A stretch of 64,000 nucleotides of DNA from an uncultured Paracoccaceae bacterium (GCA_947503925.1 CANNFQ010000014.1:1-64000), one strand, 5' to 3'; positions 8,068 to 19,946 are shown, counted from the stretch's first letter. Notes: generated by a model not told the origin, from the sequence alone. A program made the numbers and translations.

Positions 8068-10143
8068 CTAGTTCCTTGATGTGAACGGCCCCATCTTGTG
8101 ACCGTCGCCAGTTGAAACGGCTTCCAGAAATCCGTCAACCGGCATGGGGCGTGACAGGTAGTAGCCTTGTATCTGGTCGCAACCGCTGTCCACCAGCCAA
8201 TCATATTCGTCCTGTGTTTCGACCCCTTCAGCCACGGCGACAGCGCCGATCTGTTTCGCCAGCGTGAGGATCAGCCGGATGATGGGGCCGGTTTCGGGTA
8301 ACCCGCTGATGAAGGATTTGTCGATCTTGATACAGTCGAGCGGGAAGCGCGAGATATAGGACAGGTTGGAATAACCTGTGCCAAAGTCATCAATCGCGAT
8401 CCGGTAACCGAGCGCGACGATCTCTTGCAGTTTTTGCGCGATGGTTTCGTGATCGCCGATCAGGACGTTTTCGGTGATCTCCAGTTCGATCTTGTTTTTC
8501 GGGAAGCCTGGCTTTTTTGCGTAATGCCGCAAGGCGAATAGCAGTTCATCATTCTGGAACTGACGCGGTGAGATGTTGATTGACACCTCAATATCGAACC
8601 CCTGATTTGCCCATGCGATGGCCTGTTGGCAGCCAGCCTCCAGTATCCACTGGCCCAGTGCCTCGATCATGCCGGTTTCTTCGCAGATCGGAATGAACCT
8701 GTCGGGGAGGGTCAGCCCGTATTCGGGATGGTTCCAGCGCACAAGCGCCTCTGCCGAGACGATGCTTTTTGTCGGCAGATCCATCCGGGGCTGATAATGC
8801 ATGGTGAATTCGTTGTTTTCGATCCCGCGCTTGATTTCGGCTTCGATCCGGCGCCGTTCCTTGACGGCTGTTCCAATGCTTTCGTCGAAATAGGTGACCT
8901 GATCACGCCCGTTCTGTTTTGACACGTAAAGTGCGATATCTGCATTGCTAAGCGCCGCGTTGAAATCGGCATCTTGCGGTTCAAAGATTGAAACGCCCGC
9001 GCTGACGGTGACGGTGACATGGGTTGCGGCGTGATGGATCGATTCAGAAAAAGCTTCTCTGACTTGTGAGACCCTTTCCTTGAGCCCGTCCAGATCGCCG
9101 ATATCATGCAGCAGCAGGACGAATTCATCGCCCCCAAGACGCGCGATCATGTCGTCCCCGCGGATCATTCGGCGGGCCCGCGCGGCGAGTTGTTTCAGCA
9201 CGACATCGCCCATTTCATGCCCAAGCCCGTCATTGATCTGCTTGAACTTGTCGACGTCGAAATAGAGCAGGGCGCATTTATTGGCCTGACTGTTGGACAA
9301 GGCTTCGATATGGCTGAGTAGGTAGGATCGGTTATAGCATCCGGTCAGCTGATCCCTATCCGCCAGGTAGCGCGCCTTGTCCCGGGCGATCTTGAGCTCG
9401 GTCACGTCGATAGCTGTGACCAGGGCTGCCGGTTGCCCTGTGACGGCGTCATTGCATCGTTTCACCGAGATATCATGCCACCGCGCGCCCGCGCCGGTGC
9501 AGACCCGCGCCACGATCCTGTATTCGCCACATTCCAGCATCGCCTGCATGACTTCGCGATATTCGTCGCGATTCAGGAAAATATCGGAAAAGGTGTTTTG
9601 CGAACTCATCGCCGCGTTGCGTGCCGCAGGGTTCATGTAAAGCATGGACCCATCGATGCTGTAGAGGGTGATCATGACATCGGTGTGTAACAACGCCTCT
9701 GAGCTGCGCAGGTTTTCGGGGGTGTTATCCCGGTGATCAACGACTTCGCAATGCATGCCCATGCGCCCGTCGGCGAACCGGATACCGGTATAGACCACCA
9801 TCACGCTGACGGGCGACCCATTGGGATAAAGCGTCCAAAGTTCGTTGAATGACGCATCCCGTTCTATGAAATCAAACTGATACTGTTTCAGCCTTTTGCG
9901 CACCATCGCAGACATGTCGCGCCCAAGATCGCGGCAGCGCAATTCAGCCTCATCCGCCGCCTGCCAAAGCTTGCACGCGGAATCATTGGCAAAGGCGATC
10001 CGTGATGTATCGATATCATAAACCCAGATCGGCGTTCGCAGCGGCCTGACAATTCCGAAGCTTTCATCAGTTACAACCGGGCCATCGCCAGACCTTGCCG
10101 CGAGCAGAGATGCGTTTGCGATGTCGATGGCACCCGTTTTCAT
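8068..10143 (-). CDS. PAS-PAS-GGDEF-EAL cyclic-di-GMP signalling protein
   Basis: 691-residue cytoplasmic protein for turnover of c-di-GMP. Two N-terminal PAS-like sensor domains (about residues 25-135, with IWVYDIDTSRIAFANDSA, and 150-255, with LYSIDGSMLYMNPAA) are followed by a diguanylate cyclase domain (about 265-430) with intact RLGGDEFVLLL. A phosphodiesterase domain follows (about 440-685) with intact EALVRW, EITENVL, DDFGTGYS, KIDKSFI and AEGVET. Both catalytic signatures are complete, so it could make or degrade c-di-GMP; which dominates cannot be told. No transmembrane segment is seen. It ends convergent with the ManD-like gene. The start ATG lies 24 bases from the end of the upstream glutathione S-transferase, so the two are probably co-transcribed. 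Confidence 0.93.
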   Translation of the reverse strand: MKTGAIDIANASLLAARSGDGPVVTDESFGIVRPLRTPIWVYDIDTSRIAFANDSACKLWQAADEAELRCRDLGRDMSAMVRKRLKQYQFDFIERDASFNELWTLYPNGSPVSVMVVYTGIRFADGRMGMHCEVVDHRDNTPENLRSSEALLHTDVMITLYSIDGSMLYMNPAARNAAMSSQNTFSDIFLNRDEYREVMQAMLECGEYRIVARVCTGAGARWHDISVKRCNDAVTGQPAALVTAIDVTELKIARDKARYLADRDQLTGCYNRSYLLSHIEALSNSQANKCALLYFDVDKFKQINDGLGHEMGDVVLKQLAARARRMIRGDDMIARLGGDEFVLLLHDIGDLDGLKERVSQVREAFSESIHHAATHVTVTVSAGVSIFEPQDADFNAALSNADIALYVSKQNGRDQVTYFDESIGTAVKERRRIEAEIKRGIENNEFTMHYQPRMDLPTKSIVSAEALVRWNHPEYGLTLPDRFIPICEETGMIEALGQWILEAGCQQAIAWANQGFDIEVSINISPRQFQNDELLFALRHYAKKPGFPKNKIELEITENVLIGDHETIAQKLQEIVALGYRIAIDDFGTGYSNLSYISRFPLDCIKIDKSFISGLPETGPIIRLILTLAKQIGAVAVAEGVETQDEYDWLVDSGCDQIQGYYLSRPMPVDGFLEAVSTGDGHKMGPFTSRN

Positions 10144-10166
10144 GATGTAAGCACCAGTGACATGAT

Positions 10167-10799
10167 CTATGCCGCAACCTCTGTCGGTTGCCCAAGGTCG
10201 CCCAAAGGCTGAAACAGGGCCGTCTGCGTCACATCATCAATCCATCTGGCGACATGCGGGAATTCGGATTTTGAAAGTCCTGCTTCCTCCAGCACATGGA
10301 CATAGCCGAAGACGGCGATATCGGCGATGGAATAGCCCGATTGCAACATGAATTTCCGTTCAGCGAGGTGATCATCCAGTCGCGCCAGGCCCGGCATCGC
10401 CTGCATTTGCCAATTCGTGATATCATCCGCCCGCTCTTCGCGTTGGGCGGGCAGAATGGTGGTGAAGAACCGGGCCGGAGAGATGAAAGGTTCCAGCTTG
10501 GATTGTTCAAAGAACATCCATTGCAGTGCTTCGGCCCGTTCCAGCGCCGTTTGCGGCATGAGTGCCGTGCCTTCCGCCAGATACCAGATCATTGCGTTGC
10601 TTTCCCCGATCCCGATATCGTCTGTAATTTGCAGATATGGCACAACGCCAAGCGGATTGACCGCGAGGTAATCCTCCGACCTTTGTTCGCCCGAAAGCAC
10701 GTCCACCAGTTTTAAAACGCATTCCATTTGCAGCTGCTTCATTGTCAGCCAAGGCTTGTAGCAATTGCCCGAGCCAAGGCATGCGTAAAGTGTATTCAT
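10167..10799 (-). CDS. Glutathione S-transferase family protein
   Basis: 210-residue GST-fold protein: N-terminal thioredoxin-like domain (MNTLYACLGSGNCYKPWL, VNPLGVVPYLQ with the cis-Pro, ESNAMIWYLA with the glutathione-binding Glu-Ser pair), then an all-helical C-terminal domain (SIADIAVFGYVHVLEEAG). Start at 10799 is supported by GGGAGAG just upstream. The substrate is unknown. It is probably the first gene of a two-gene unit with the c-di-GMP protein. Function in detoxification or redox handling is family-level inference. Confidence 0.88.
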   Translation of the reverse strand: MNTLYACLGSGNCYKPWLTMKQLQMECVLKLVDVLSGEQRSEDYLAVNPLGVVPYLQITDDIGIGESNAMIWYLAEGTALMPQTALERAEALQWMFFEQSKLEPFISPARFFTTILPAQREERADDITNWQMQAMPGLARLDDHLAERKFMLQSGYSIADIAVFGYVHVLEEAGLSKSEFPHVARWIDDVTQTALFQPLGDLGQPTEVAA

Positions 10800-11180
10800 C
10801 ACTCTCTCCCGATCATCCAAAAACGAGAGGAAGCTATGCAGACACTCTTAATTGAACCCTAATCGGCATCATCAGACCGGCCTGGGCTGTCTAAAATTTG
10901 ATCCTTTGGTGCAATGCCACCCGAATTGCCTGATCAGCTTGGGACCCAGATAGTTAACAAATGGTTAAATTCACCTTTGTCCGGCGTGGCATATGGTCGT
11001 ATGTGTGCCCCTGCTTGCCATTTCTGCAACAGGCCCGGTTTACCAATCTGTCTGTTGTTTGCCTGCGTTCGGGCATGTGGCGGACGGCTATTGAAGGCAC
11101 ATCATCCGGAGGGTCGCACATTTTGCCTGCGCATCCCGCGCTGGTTGTCAAGAAAAAATTATTGATTTCTGGGATTGCCC
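10800..11180. other. Intergenic region upstream of the rpoB promoter; no supported gene
   Basis: 381 bases without a credible gene; short open frames here look like chance. It contains AAATTTGATCCTTTG (10894-10908), a 15-mer that recurs exactly at 43278-43292, also intergenic. The AT-rich segment near 10950-10975 (GTTAACAAATGGTTAAATT) could belong to promoter DNA for either flanking unit. Confidence 0.4.
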
Positions 11181-11209
11181 TTGAACTTTGGCCGAATCTC
11201 TCTTAATTC
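11181..11209 (+). promoter_or_regulatory. Candidate sigma-70 promoter of rpoBC
   Basis: TTGAAC (11181-11186), a 17-base spacer and TAATTC (11204-11209). The spacing is ideal and the hexamers are moderately close to consensus. It lies about 220 bases before rpoB and downstream of a full terminator behind rplL, so a promoter is expected here. Confidence 0.45.
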
Positions 11210-11258
11210 ACCCCCTCAGGCCCAACAAATTCGGAAAATCGACAATCTGGTTCATTTG

Positions 11259-11341
11259 AAACTTATCTTTCAAAGCGCCCTTTGCTGCGCGCTTTGATAG
11301 GTAAGTTGATCGTTTCGGGAGAGGTGTTTGGGTTGCACCTC
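11259..11341 (+). promoter_or_regulatory. Structured 5' leader of rpoB
   Basis: Two hairpins in the untranslated leader. TCAAAGCGC (11270-11278) pairs perfectly with GCGCTTTGA (11289-11297), extended by AACTTA (11259-11264) with TAAGTT (11302-11307). GAGGTG (11321-11326) pairs with CACCTC (11336-11341). No T-run follows, so it does not look like a simple terminator. It may control attenuation or stability of the rpoBC mRNA. Confidence 0.55.
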
Positions 11342-11431
11342 AGGTATTGGAGCGGTCCTTATCTCAATCGGACGTGCGTTTTGGTAACCCGACCAGAGCG
11401 CGCGTTCTGACATTATGGAGACCCGGCTCTT

Positions 11432-14400
11432 ATGGCTCAATCATTCCTTGGTCAGAAACGCCTGCGCAAGTATTACGGAAAAATCCGCGAAGTACTTGAA
11501 ATGCCGAACCTTATTGAGGTTCAAAAATCATCCTACGATCTGTTCCTGCGCTCTGGCGACAGCGACACACCGCTTGACGGTGAAGGCATCAAAGGTGTCT
11601 TTCAGTCGGTGTTCCCGATCAAGGATTTCAATGAAACAGCCGTGCTTGAATTCGTCAAGTATGAGCTGGAAAAGCCGAAATATGATGTTGAGGAATGTCA
11701 GCAACGTGACATGACCTACAGCGCGCCGCTGAAAGTCACCCTCCGTCTGATCGTGTTTGATGTGGATGAGGATACCGGCGCCAAATCCGTCAAGGATATC
11801 AAGGAACAAGATGTGTTCATGGGCGATATGCCCCTGATGACCCCAAACGGCACCTTCGTTGTCAACGGCACCGAGCGTGTGATCGTCTCCCAGATGCACC
11901 GTTCGCCCGGCGTGTTCTTTGACCACGACAAGGGCAAGACCCATTCGTCCGGCAAACTGCTGTTCGCCTGCCGCATCATCCCATATCGCGGTTCCTGGCT
12001 AGACTTCGAATTTGACGCCAAGGATCTGGTATTCTGCCGCATCGACCGTCGCCGCAAGCTGCCTGTGACCACCCTGCTTTATGCGCTGGGCCTGGACCAG
12101 GAAGGCATCATGAATGCCTATTATGACACGGTCGAATACAAGCTGGAAAAGAAGGGCAAGGGTTGGACAACGAAGTTCTTCCCCGAGCGTGTGCGTGGCA
12201 CCCGCCCTGCCTTTGATCTGGTAGATGCCAAGACGGGTGAAGTCATCGCCAAGGCCGGTGAGAAAGTCACGCCGCGGTCGGTCAAGAAATTGATCGATGC
12301 TGGCGAAGTCACTGATTTGCTGGTCCCATACGAAAACATCGTGGGCAAGTTTGCCGCGCAGGATATCATCAACGAAGAAAACGGCGCGATCTATGTCGAG
12401 GCCGGTGATGAGCTGACGCTGGAGATGGACAAGGATGGCGAGGTGATCGGCGGTACGCTGAAAGACCTCGTTGATGCGGGTATCAAGACGATCCCTGTTC
12501 TGGACATCGATAATGTGACTGTTGGCGCCTATATGCGCAACACAATGGCGTCGGATAAGAACATGAACCGCGAAACCGCGCTCATGGATATTTACCGTGT
12601 CATGCGTCCCGGTGAGCCACCGACCGTTGACAGCGCGTCCGCCCTGTTTGACACGCTGTTCTTTGACAGCGAGCGTTATGACCTGTCCGCTGTTGGCCGT
12701 GTGAAGATGAACATGCGCCTTGATCTGGATGCCGAAGACACCATGCGCACCTTGCGCAAGGAAGACATCGTTGCCTGTATCAAAGCGCTGGTCGAACTGC
12801 GCGATGGCAAGGGCGATGTCGATGACATTGACCACCTTGGCAACCGTCGTGTCCGGTCCGTCGGTGAGCTGATGGAAAACCAGTATCGCGTTGGCCTGCT
12901 GCGCATGGAACGTGCGATCAAGGAACGCATGTCATCTGTCGAAATCGACACGGTGATGCCGCAGGACCTGATCAACGCAAAACCTGCCGCTGCCGCCGTG
13001 CGTGAATTCTTTGGCTCCTCCCAGCTGTCACAGTTCATGGACCAGACCAACCCGCTATCCGAAGTGACGCATAAGCGCCGCTTGTCCGCGCTTGGGCCCG
13101 GTGGTCTGACACGCGAACGTGCCGGGTTTGAGGTGCGCGACGTGCACCCAACCCATTACGGCCGGATGTGTCCGATTGAGACGCCGGAAGGGCCGAACAT
13201 TGGTCTGATTAACAGCCTGGCCACATTCGCCCGCGTGAACAAATACGGCTTTATCGAAACACCGTATCGTAAGGTAACGGACGGTAAGGTGACGGACGAA
13301 GTCAGCTATATGTCCGCGACCGAGGAAATGCGTCACACCGTGGCACAGGCCAACGCCAACGTGAACGAAGAGGGCGCGTTCAACAACGAACTCGTCTCGA
13401 CCCGCAAAAACGGTGACTACACGCTGTCCCCGCGCGAAAATGTGGACCTGATCGACGTGTCACCAAAACAGCTGGTGTCTGTTGCGGCCTCACTGATCCC
13501 GTTCCTTGAAAATGACGATGCGAACCGCGCCCTGATGGGATCGAACATGCAACGTCAGGCGGTGCCATTGTTGCAAGCGGAAGCCCCGCTTGTTGGTACA
13601 GGTATCGAAGAGGTTGTTGCCCGCGATTCAGGTGCTGCGATCATGGCGAAACGTGCGGGTATCATCGACCAGGTCGATGCCCAGCGTATCGTTATTCGTG
13701 CCACATCCGATCTGGAATTGGGCGATGCTGGCGTTGACATTTACCGGATGCGCAAATTCCAGCGGTCAAACCAGAACACCTGCATCAACCAGCGTCCGCT
13801 GGTGAAGGTGGGTGATACGGTTCTGAAAGGCGAGGTTATTGCCGATGGTCCATCCACCGATATCGGTGAGTTGGCCTTGGGTAAAAACGTGGTCGTCGCG
13901 TTTATGCCCTGGAATGGCTACAACTACGAAGACTCGATCCTGATTTCCGAGCGTATCGTGCGTGATGACGTCTTTACCTCGATCCATATCGAGGAATTCG
14001 AAGTCGCCGCCCGTGACACCAAGCTTGGGCCAGAGGAAATCACCCGCGATATACCAAATGTCGGTGAAGAAGCCCTGCGCAACCTTGATGAGGCCGGTAT
14101 CGTTTATATCGGGGCCGAAGTGGGCCCTGCCGATATCCTTGTGGGTAAGATCACACCAAAGGGCGAAAGCCCGATGACGCCGGAAGAAAAGCTGTTGCGC
14201 GCCATCTTTGGTGAGAAAGCGTCCGATGTGCGTGACACATCCTTGCGTTTGCCGCCGGGTGACTTTGGTACGATCGTTGAGGTGCGTGTATTCAACCGCC
14301 ACGGCGTCGAAAAAGACGAACGTGCCTTGCAGATCGAGCGGGAAGAGGTTGAACGCCTTGCCCGTGACCGCGACGACGAATTGGTGATCCTAGATCGGAA

Positions 14401-15571
14401 CATCTATGCCCGTCTGTGGGACATCATCGACGGCAAGAAAGCGGCCAAAGGTCCGAAGGGTTTCAAGCCCGGTGCAATCGTGTCCGAGGAAAGCACAGCC
14501 GATCTGACCCGTGGTCAGTGGTGGCAGCTGGCCATGGAAGACGAGGATGACGCGAAAATCGTCGAGGCTCTGAACGAGCAGTACGAAATCCAGAAACGTG
14601 CGATGGATGCCCGGTTCGAGGATAAGGTCGAGAAGGTCCGCCGCGGCGATGATCTGCCCCCCGGCGTGATGAAGATGGTCAAGGTCTTTGTGGCGGTGAA
14701 GCGCAAGCTGCAACCGGGCGACAAGATGGCCGGTCGTCACGGCAACAAAGGTGTTATCTCCAAGGTTGTACCCATGGAAGACATGCCGTTCCTCGCGGAT
14801 GGGACACCGGTGGATTTCTGTCTGAACCCGCTGGGCGTGCCATCACGGATGAACGTCGGTCAGATCCTTGAAACCCATATGGGTTGGGCGGCACGCGGTC
14901 TGGGCATCCAGATTGACGACGCTTTGGGTGAATATCGCCGTTCCGGTGATCTGACCCCGGTGCGTGATGCGATGAAGATCGTCTATGGCGATAACGTCTA
15001 TGACGAAGGCATTGCTGGCATGGACGAGGATCAGCTGGTCGAAGCCGCAGGCAATGTTATTGGCGGTGTGCCGATTGCGACGCCTGTCTTTGACGGTGCA
15101 AAAGAGGCTGACGTGAACGATGCGCTGACCCGCGCGGGCTTTGATACCTCTGGCCAGTCGGTTCTGTTTGATGGCCGCACAGGTGAACAGTTTAGCCGCA
15201 AGGTGACTGTGGGCGTGAAATACCTGCTGAAACTGCATCACTTGGTCGATGACAAGATCCACGCGCGTTCCACCGGGCCTTACAGCCTTGTCACGCAGCA
15301 GCCTCTGGGTGGTAAAGCCCAGTTCGGCGGCCAGCGTTTCGGGGAAATGGAAGTCTGGGCATTGGAAGCTTATGGCGCGGCTTACACCTTGCAGGAGATG
15401 CTGACTGTGAAGTCGGATGACGTGGCAGGGCGGACGAAAGTGTACGAGTCCATCGTGAAGGGCGAAGACAATTTCGAAGCTGGCGTGCCAGAATCGTTCA
15501 ACGTGCTCGTGAAAGAAGTCCGGGGCCTTGGCCTCAACATGGAACTCCTGGATGCGGAGGATGAGGAATAA
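11432..15571 (+). CDS. rpoB: RNA polymerase beta subunit
   Basis: 1379-residue beta subunit of RNA polymerase, full alphaproteobacterial length. Starts [18 protein letters not shown]. The rifampicin-binding region [20 protein letters not shown] followed by [11 protein letters not shown] carries the wild-type residues at the positions usually mutated in resistance (Gln, Asp, His and Ser). RHGNKGVIS and the C-terminal [24 protein letters not shown] are present. It is preceded by a candidate promoter and structured leader. The first of two matched hairpins overlaps its stop codon. Confidence 0.99.
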   Translation: MAQSFLGQKRLRKYYGKIREVLEMPNLIEVQKSSYDLFLRSGDSDTPLDGEGIKGVFQSVFPIKDFNETAVLEFVKYELEKPKYDVEECQQRDMTYSAPLKVTLRLIVFDVDEDTGAKSVKDIKEQDVFMGDMPLMTPNGTFVVNGTERVIVSQMHRSPGVFFDHDKGKTHSSGKLLFACRIIPYRGSWLDFEFDAKDLVFCRIDRRRKLPVTTLLYALGLDQEGIMNAYYDTVEYKLEKKGKGWTTKFFPERVRGTRPAFDLVDAKTGEVIAKAGEKVTPRSVKKLIDAGEVTDLLVPYENIVGKFAAQDIINEENGAIYVEAGDELTLEMDKDGEVIGGTLKDLVDAGIKTIPVLDIDNVTVGAYMRNTMASDKNMNRETALMDIYRVMRPGEPPTVDSASALFDTLFFDSERYDLSAVGRVKMNMRLDLDAEDTMRTLRKEDIVACIKALVELRDGKGDVDDIDHLGNRRVRSVGELMENQYRVGLLRMERAIKERMSSVEIDTVMPQDLINAKPAAAAVREFFGSSQLSQFMDQTNPLSEVTHKRRLSALGPGGLTRERAGFEVRDVHPTHYGRMCPIETPEGPNIGLINSLATFARVNKYGFIETPYRKVTDGKVTDEVSYMSATEEMRHTVAQANANVNEEGAFNNELVSTRKNGDYTLSPRENVDLIDVSPKQLVSVAASLIPFLENDDANRALMGSNMQRQAVPLLQAEAPLVGTGIEEVVARDSGAAIMAKRAGIIDQVDAQRIVIRATSDLELGDAGVDIYRMRKFQRSNQNTCINQRPLVKVGDTVLKGEVIADGPSTDIGELALGKNVVVAFMPWNGYNYEDSILISERIVRDDVFTSIHIEEFEVAARDTKLGPEEITRDIPNVGEEALRNLDEAGIVYIGAEVGPADILVGKITPKGESPMTPEEKLLRAIFGEKASDVRDTSLRLPPGDFGTIVEVRVFNRHGVEKDERALQIEREEVERLARDRDDELVILDRNIYARLWDIIDGKKAAKGPKGFKPGAIVSEESTADLTRGQWWQLAMEDEDDAKIVEALNEQYEIQKRAMDARFEDKVEKVRRGDDLPPGVMKMVKVFVAVKRKLQPGDKMAGRHGNKGVISKVVPMEDMPFLADGTPVDFCLNPLGVPSRMNVGQILETHMGWAARGLGIQIDDALGEYRRSGDLTPVRDAMKIVYGDNVYDEGIAGMDEDQLVEAAGNVIGGVPIATPVFDGAKEADVNDALTRAGFDTSGQSVLFDGRTGEQFSRKVTVGVKYLLKLHHLVDDKIHARSTGPYSLVTQQPLGGKAQFGGQRFGEMEVWALEAYGAAYTLQEMLTVKSDDVAGRTKVYESIVKGEDNFEAGVPESFNVLVKEVRGLGLNMELLDAEDEE

Positions 15572-15627
15572 GAGTTTTCGTCACGAAAACTCTTACGCGC
15601 TGAAAAGTCTTCGTCACGAAGACTTTT
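15570..15627 (+). repeat. Pair of perfect 11-bp hairpins between rpoB and rpoC
   Basis: Hairpin 1: AAGAGTTTTCG (15570-15580), loop TCA, CGAAAACTCTT (15584-15594). Hairpin 2: AAAAGTCTTCG (15603-15613), loop TCA, CGAAGACTTTT (15617-15627). Both share the core TTCG-TCA-CGAA and differ by compensated changes in the outer stem. Hairpin 1 overlaps the rpoB stop codon. Hairpin 2 ends in T residues and resembles a weak terminator, 39 bases before rpoC. Confidence 0.85.
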
Positions 15628-15666
15628 TGCACCCCATCTGACGCACCCCAATTCAAGGAATTGAAG

Positions 15667-18600
15667 ATGAACCAGGAACTGACAAACAACCCGTTTAACC
15701 CGCTGACCCCGGCGAAAACATTTGACGAAATCAAGGTGTCCTTGGCATCCCCCGAACGGATCCTGTCGTGGTCCTTTGGTGAGATCAAGAAGCCGGAGAC
15801 CATCAACTACCGCACATTCAAGCCTGAGCGTGACGGTCTGTTCTGCGCGCGTATCTTTGGCCCGATCAAGGATTATGAATGCCTGTGCGGTAAATATAAG
15901 CGCATGAAATATCGCGGCGTTGTCTGCGAAAAATGCGGTGTGGAAGTCACCCTGCAAAAGGTCCGCCGCGAGCGGATGGGCCATATCGAACTGGCCGCAC
16001 CGGTCGCGCATATCTGGTTCCTGAAATCGCTGCCATCCCGCATCGGTCTGATGCTGGACATGACGCTGCGCGATCTGGAACGCATTCTGTATTTCGAAAA
16101 CTATGTGGTGATCGAACCTGGCCTGACTGACCTGACTTATGGCCAGTTGATGACCGAGGAAGAGTTCAATGACGCGCAGGACCTTTACGGCATGGATGCA
16201 TTCCAAGCCAACATCGGTGCTGAAGCGATCCGCGAGATGCTGTCCCAGATTGATCTGGAAAGCGAGGCCGAGCAGCTGCGTGCCGACCTGAAAGAAGCCA
16301 CTGGCGAGCTGAAACCAAAGAAGATCATCAAGCGCTTGAAGATCGTCGAAAGCTTCCTTGAATCCGGTAACCGCCCTGAGTGGATGGTTCTGACCGTGAT
16401 CCCTGTGATCCCGCCAGAGCTGCGCCCACTGGTGCCACTTGACGGTGGGCGTTTTGCGACATCCGATCTGAACGATCTCTATCGCCGCGTGATCAACCGG
16501 AACAACCGTCTGAAGCGTCTGATCGAACTGCGCGCGCCTGACATCATCGTTCGCAACGAAAAGCGGATGTTGCAGGAATCTGTTGATGCGCTGTTTGACA
16601 ATGGTCGTCGCGGTCGTGTGATCACCGGTGCCAACAAGCGTCCGCTGAAATCGCTGTCCGACATGCTGAAGGGGAAACAGGGTCGTTTCCGTCAGAACCT
16701 TTTGGGGAAACGGGTCGACTTCTCTGGCCGCTCGGTCATTGTGACCGGTCCTGAGTTGAAGCTGCACCAATGTGGTCTGCCCAAGAAGATGGCGCTGGAG
16801 CTGTTCAAGCCGTTCATCTATTCGCGCCTTGAAGCCAAGGGTCTGTCTTCCACAGTGAAGCAAGCCAAGAAACTGGTGGAAAAGGAACGCCCCGAGGTTT
16901 GGGATATCTTGGATGAGGTGATCCGCGAGCACCCTGTCATGCTGAACCGTGCGCCGACGCTGCACCGTTTGGGCATTCAGGCGTTTGAGCCCGTGCTGAT
17001 CGAAGGCAAGGCCATTCAGCTGCACCCGCTGGTCTGTTCGGCCTTTAACGCCGACTTTGACGGTGACCAGATGGCGGTTCACGTGCCACTGAGCCTTGAG
17101 GCCCAGTTGGAAGCTCGTGTGCTGATGATGTCTACGAACAACGTGCTGTCACCGTCCAACGGTGCGCCGATCATCGTGCCGTCGCAGGATATGATCCTTG
17201 GCCTTTATTACACCACCATTATGCGTGATGGCATGGTTGGCGAGGGCATGGAATTCTCGGATATCGAGGAAGTTGAACATGCGCTGAACGCAGGTGAAGT
17301 GCATCTGCACGCCAAGATCACCGCGCGGATGCCGCAGATTGACGATGAGGGTAACGAGGTGCTGACGCGCTTTGAGACCACGCCGGGCCGCCTGCGCCTT
17401 GGGTCGTTGCTGCCGTTGAACGCCAAGGCGCCATTTGCCCTGGTCAACCGTCTGCTGCGCAAGAAAGAAGTGCAGCAGGTCATCGATACGGTCTACCGTT
17501 ATTGTGGCCAAAAAGAGTCTGTCATCTTCTGTGACCAGATCATGACCATGGGCTTCCGCGAGGCGTTCAAGGCCGGTATTTCCTTTGGTAAGGACGACAT
17601 GGTTGTGCCTGACACCAAATGGGACCTCGTCAACGAGACCCGCGATCAGGTGAAAGACTTTGAGCAGCAGTACATGGACGGCCTGATCACGCAGGGCGAA
17701 AAGTACAACAAAGTTGTCGATGCCTGGTCAAAGTCGAACGACAAAGTCACTGACGCGATGATGGCTACGATTGGTACGACGCCAATTCTGGAAGATGGAT
17801 CAGAGGGTGAGCCGAACTCGGTCTACATGATGGCCCACTCCGGTGCCCGTGGTTCGGTGACCCAGATGAAGCAGCTGGGCGGGATGCGCGGTTTGATGGC
17901 CAAGCCGAATGGCGAGATCATCGAAACGCCAATCATCTCGAACTTTAAGGAAGGTCTGACCGTTCTTGAGTACTTCAACTCCACCCACGGTGCCCGTAAG
18001 GGTCTGTCGGATACGGCGTTGAAAACGGCGAACTCTGGTTACCTGACCCGTCGTCTGGTTGACGTCGCCCAAGACTGTATCGTCCGCGAGGTCGATTGCG
18101 GAACAGAGCGTGCGATCACTGCAGAAGCAGCCGTGAACGATGGTGAGGTTGTGTCATCGCTGGCTGAGCGCGTCCTTGGTCGCGTCTCTGCTGATGATGT
18201 GATCCGCCCTGGCACGGATGAGGTGATTGTCGAAGCAGGTGAGCTGATCGACGAACGCAAGGCGGATATGGTTGACGTCTCTGGCATCACCAAAATGCGG
18301 ATCCGGTCGCCGTTGACTTGCGAATCCGAGGATGGCGTTTGCGCCATGTGCTATGGTCGTGACCTGGCCCGTGGTACGCGGGTCAATATCGGTGAAGCCG
18401 TCGGCATCATCGCCGCCCAGTCCATCGGTGAACCTGGTACACAGTTGACGATGCGGACATTCCACATCGGCGGTGTTGCCCAGGGTGGTCAGCAGTCGTT
18501 CCTTGAAGCATCCCAGCCTGGTCTGATCCGGTTCGACAATGCCAGCCTGCTGGAAAATGCCAATGGTGAAACCGTTGTCATGGGCCGCAACATGACCCTG

Positions 18601-19923
18601 TCCATCACCGACAAGGAAGGCACGGAGCTTGCCAGCCACAAGGTCGGTTATGGTTCTAAGGTCTTTGTCAAGGAAGGTGCGGACGTTCTGCGCGGTGACA
18701 AGCTGTTCGAATGGGATCCATATACCCTGCCGATCATTGCCGAAAAATCCGGTACCGCCCGTTATGTCGATCTGGTCAACGGGATCGCCGTGCGCGAGGA
18801 AACCGATGATGCAACGGGTATGACCCAGCGCATCGTGGCAGACTGGCGCGCTGCCCCCAAAGGCAATGAGCTGGCCCCCAAGATCATTGTTGTGGGTGCT
18901 GATGGCGAACCTGCGGTCAAGGATGACGGCAACCCTGTCGCCTATCCGATGTCTGTCGATGCCGTTCTGTCTGTCGAAGATGGTCAGGAGATCAAAGCCG
19001 GTGACGTTGTAGCCCGTATCCCGCGTGAGGGTGCCAAGACAAAGGACATCACCGGCGGTCTGCCACGTGTCGCCGAGCTGTTCGAAGCCCGCCGTCCAAA
19101 GGATCACGCGATCATCGCCGAAATCGATGGTTATGTGCGCTTTGGCAAGGACTACAAGAACAAGCGCCGCATCGCGATCGAGTCGTCTGACGACGCTGAG
19201 GTCAAGGTCGAATACATGGTGCCCAAGGGTAAGCACATTCCGGTTGCGGAAGGTGATTTTATCAAGAAGGGCGACTACATCATGGACGGCAACCCCGCCC
19301 CGCATGACATTCTTGCGGTTATGGGTGTCGAAGCTTTGGCTGACTACATGATCGACGAGGTCCAGGACGTTTACCGCCTGCAAGGTGTGAAGATCAACGA
19401 CAAGCATATCGAAGTGATCGTCCGCCAGATGCTTCAGAAATGGGAAATTCAGGACAGTGGTGACACCGTCCTGCTGAAAGGCGAAAACGTCGATAAGGCC
19501 GAGTTTGATGAAGCCAATGAAAAGGCACTGGCCCGGGGTGATCGCCCTGCGCAAGGTGAGCCGATCCTGTTGGGGATCACCAAGGCGTCCTTGCAGACAC
19601 GTTCGTTCATCTCTGCCGCGTCCTTCCAGGAAACAACCCGCGTGCTGACCGAAGCGTCGGTGCAGGGGAAGAAGGACAAGCTGATCGGTCTGAAAGAGAA
19701 CGTGATCGTCGGTCGTCTGATCCCGGCTGGTACCGGTGGGGCCACACAGCAGATGCGCCGCGTTGCCGCTGATCGCGACAACGTCGTCATCGAAGCCCGC
19801 CGCGAAGAGGCCGAAGAGGCAGCCCGTCTGGCTGCCCCGATGGAGATGGCTAATGAAGTGTCAGGCGATGACGTCTTTGCCGACAATCTGGTTGTCGACA
19901 CACCGGAAGGTGGCGAAGGCTAA
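15667..19923 (+). CDS. rpoC: RNA polymerase beta' subunit
   Basis: 1418-residue beta' subunit, from the ATG at 15667 ([15 protein letters not shown]). The N-terminal zinc site [20 protein letters not shown], the catalytic magnesium loop [13 protein letters not shown] and the second zinc cluster ([15 protein letters not shown]) are intact. The bridge-helix/trigger-loop region [20 protein letters not shown] is intact. The C-terminus ends [13 protein letters not shown]. It is separated from rpoB by 95 bases that carry two hairpins and ends at a rho-independent terminator. Confidence 0.99.
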   Translation: MNQELTNNPFNPLTPAKTFDEIKVSLASPERILSWSFGEIKKPETINYRTFKPERDGLFCARIFGPIKDYECLCGKYKRMKYRGVVCEKCGVEVTLQKVRRERMGHIELAAPVAHIWFLKSLPSRIGLMLDMTLRDLERILYFENYVVIEPGLTDLTYGQLMTEEEFNDAQDLYGMDAFQANIGAEAIREMLSQIDLESEAEQLRADLKEATGELKPKKIIKRLKIVESFLESGNRPEWMVLTVIPVIPPELRPLVPLDGGRFATSDLNDLYRRVINRNNRLKRLIELRAPDIIVRNEKRMLQESVDALFDNGRRGRVITGANKRPLKSLSDMLKGKQGRFRQNLLGKRVDFSGRSVIVTGPELKLHQCGLPKKMALELFKPFIYSRLEAKGLSSTVKQAKKLVEKERPEVWDILDEVIREHPVMLNRAPTLHRLGIQAFEPVLIEGKAIQLHPLVCSAFNADFDGDQMAVHVPLSLEAQLEARVLMMSTNNVLSPSNGAPIIVPSQDMILGLYYTTIMRDGMVGEGMEFSDIEEVEHALNAGEVHLHAKITARMPQIDDEGNEVLTRFETTPGRLRLGSLLPLNAKAPFALVNRLLRKKEVQQVIDTVYRYCGQKESVIFCDQIMTMGFREAFKAGISFGKDDMVVPDTKWDLVNETRDQVKDFEQQYMDGLITQGEKYNKVVDAWSKSNDKVTDAMMATIGTTPILEDGSEGEPNSVYMMAHSGARGSVTQMKQLGGMRGLMAKPNGEIIETPIISNFKEGLTVLEYFNSTHGARKGLSDTALKTANSGYLTRRLVDVAQDCIVREVDCGTERAITAEAAVNDGEVVSSLAERVLGRVSADDVIRPGTDEVIVEAGELIDERKADMVDVSGITKMRIRSPLTCESEDGVCAMCYGRDLARGTRVNIGEAVGIIAAQSIGEPGTQLTMRTFHIGGVAQGGQQSFLEASQPGLIRFDNASLLENANGETVVMGRNMTLSITDKEGTELASHKVGYGSKVFVKEGADVLRGDKLFEWDPYTLPIIAEKSGTARYVDLVNGIAVREETDDATGMTQRIVADWRAAPKGNELAPKIIVVGADGEPAVKDDGNPVAYPMSVDAVLSVEDGQEIKAGDVVARIPREGAKTKDITGGLPRVAELFEARRPKDHAIIAEIDGYVRFGKDYKNKRRIAIESSDDAEVKVEYMVPKGKHIPVAEGDFIKKGDYIMDGNPAPHDILAVMGVEALADYMIDEVQDVYRLQGVKINDKHIEVIVRQMLQKWEIQDSGDTVLLKGENVDKAEFDEANEKALARGDRPAQGEPILLGITKASLQTRSFISAASFQETTRVLTEASVQGKKDKLIGLKENVIVGRLIPAGTGGATQQMRRVAADRDNVVIEARREEAEEAARLAAPMEMANEVSGDDVFADNLVVDTPEGGEG

Positions 19924-19946
19924 GCTTCCTTTCCCGCATTAAATGC

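Noticed and set aside
10914..11206. Short open frames upstream of rpoB
   Set aside because: Cysteine-rich, low-quality translations overlapping on both strands with no ribosome sites; the stretch is better explained as promoter and leader DNA.
15382..17082. 566-codon minus-strand open frame opposite rpoB/rpoC
   Set aside because: Long only because high-GC genes leave antisense frames open; it spans the rpoB-rpoC junction and the twin hairpins.
18154..19554. 466-codon minus-strand frame inside rpoC
   Set aside because: Antisense shadow of a conserved essential gene, with no independent support.
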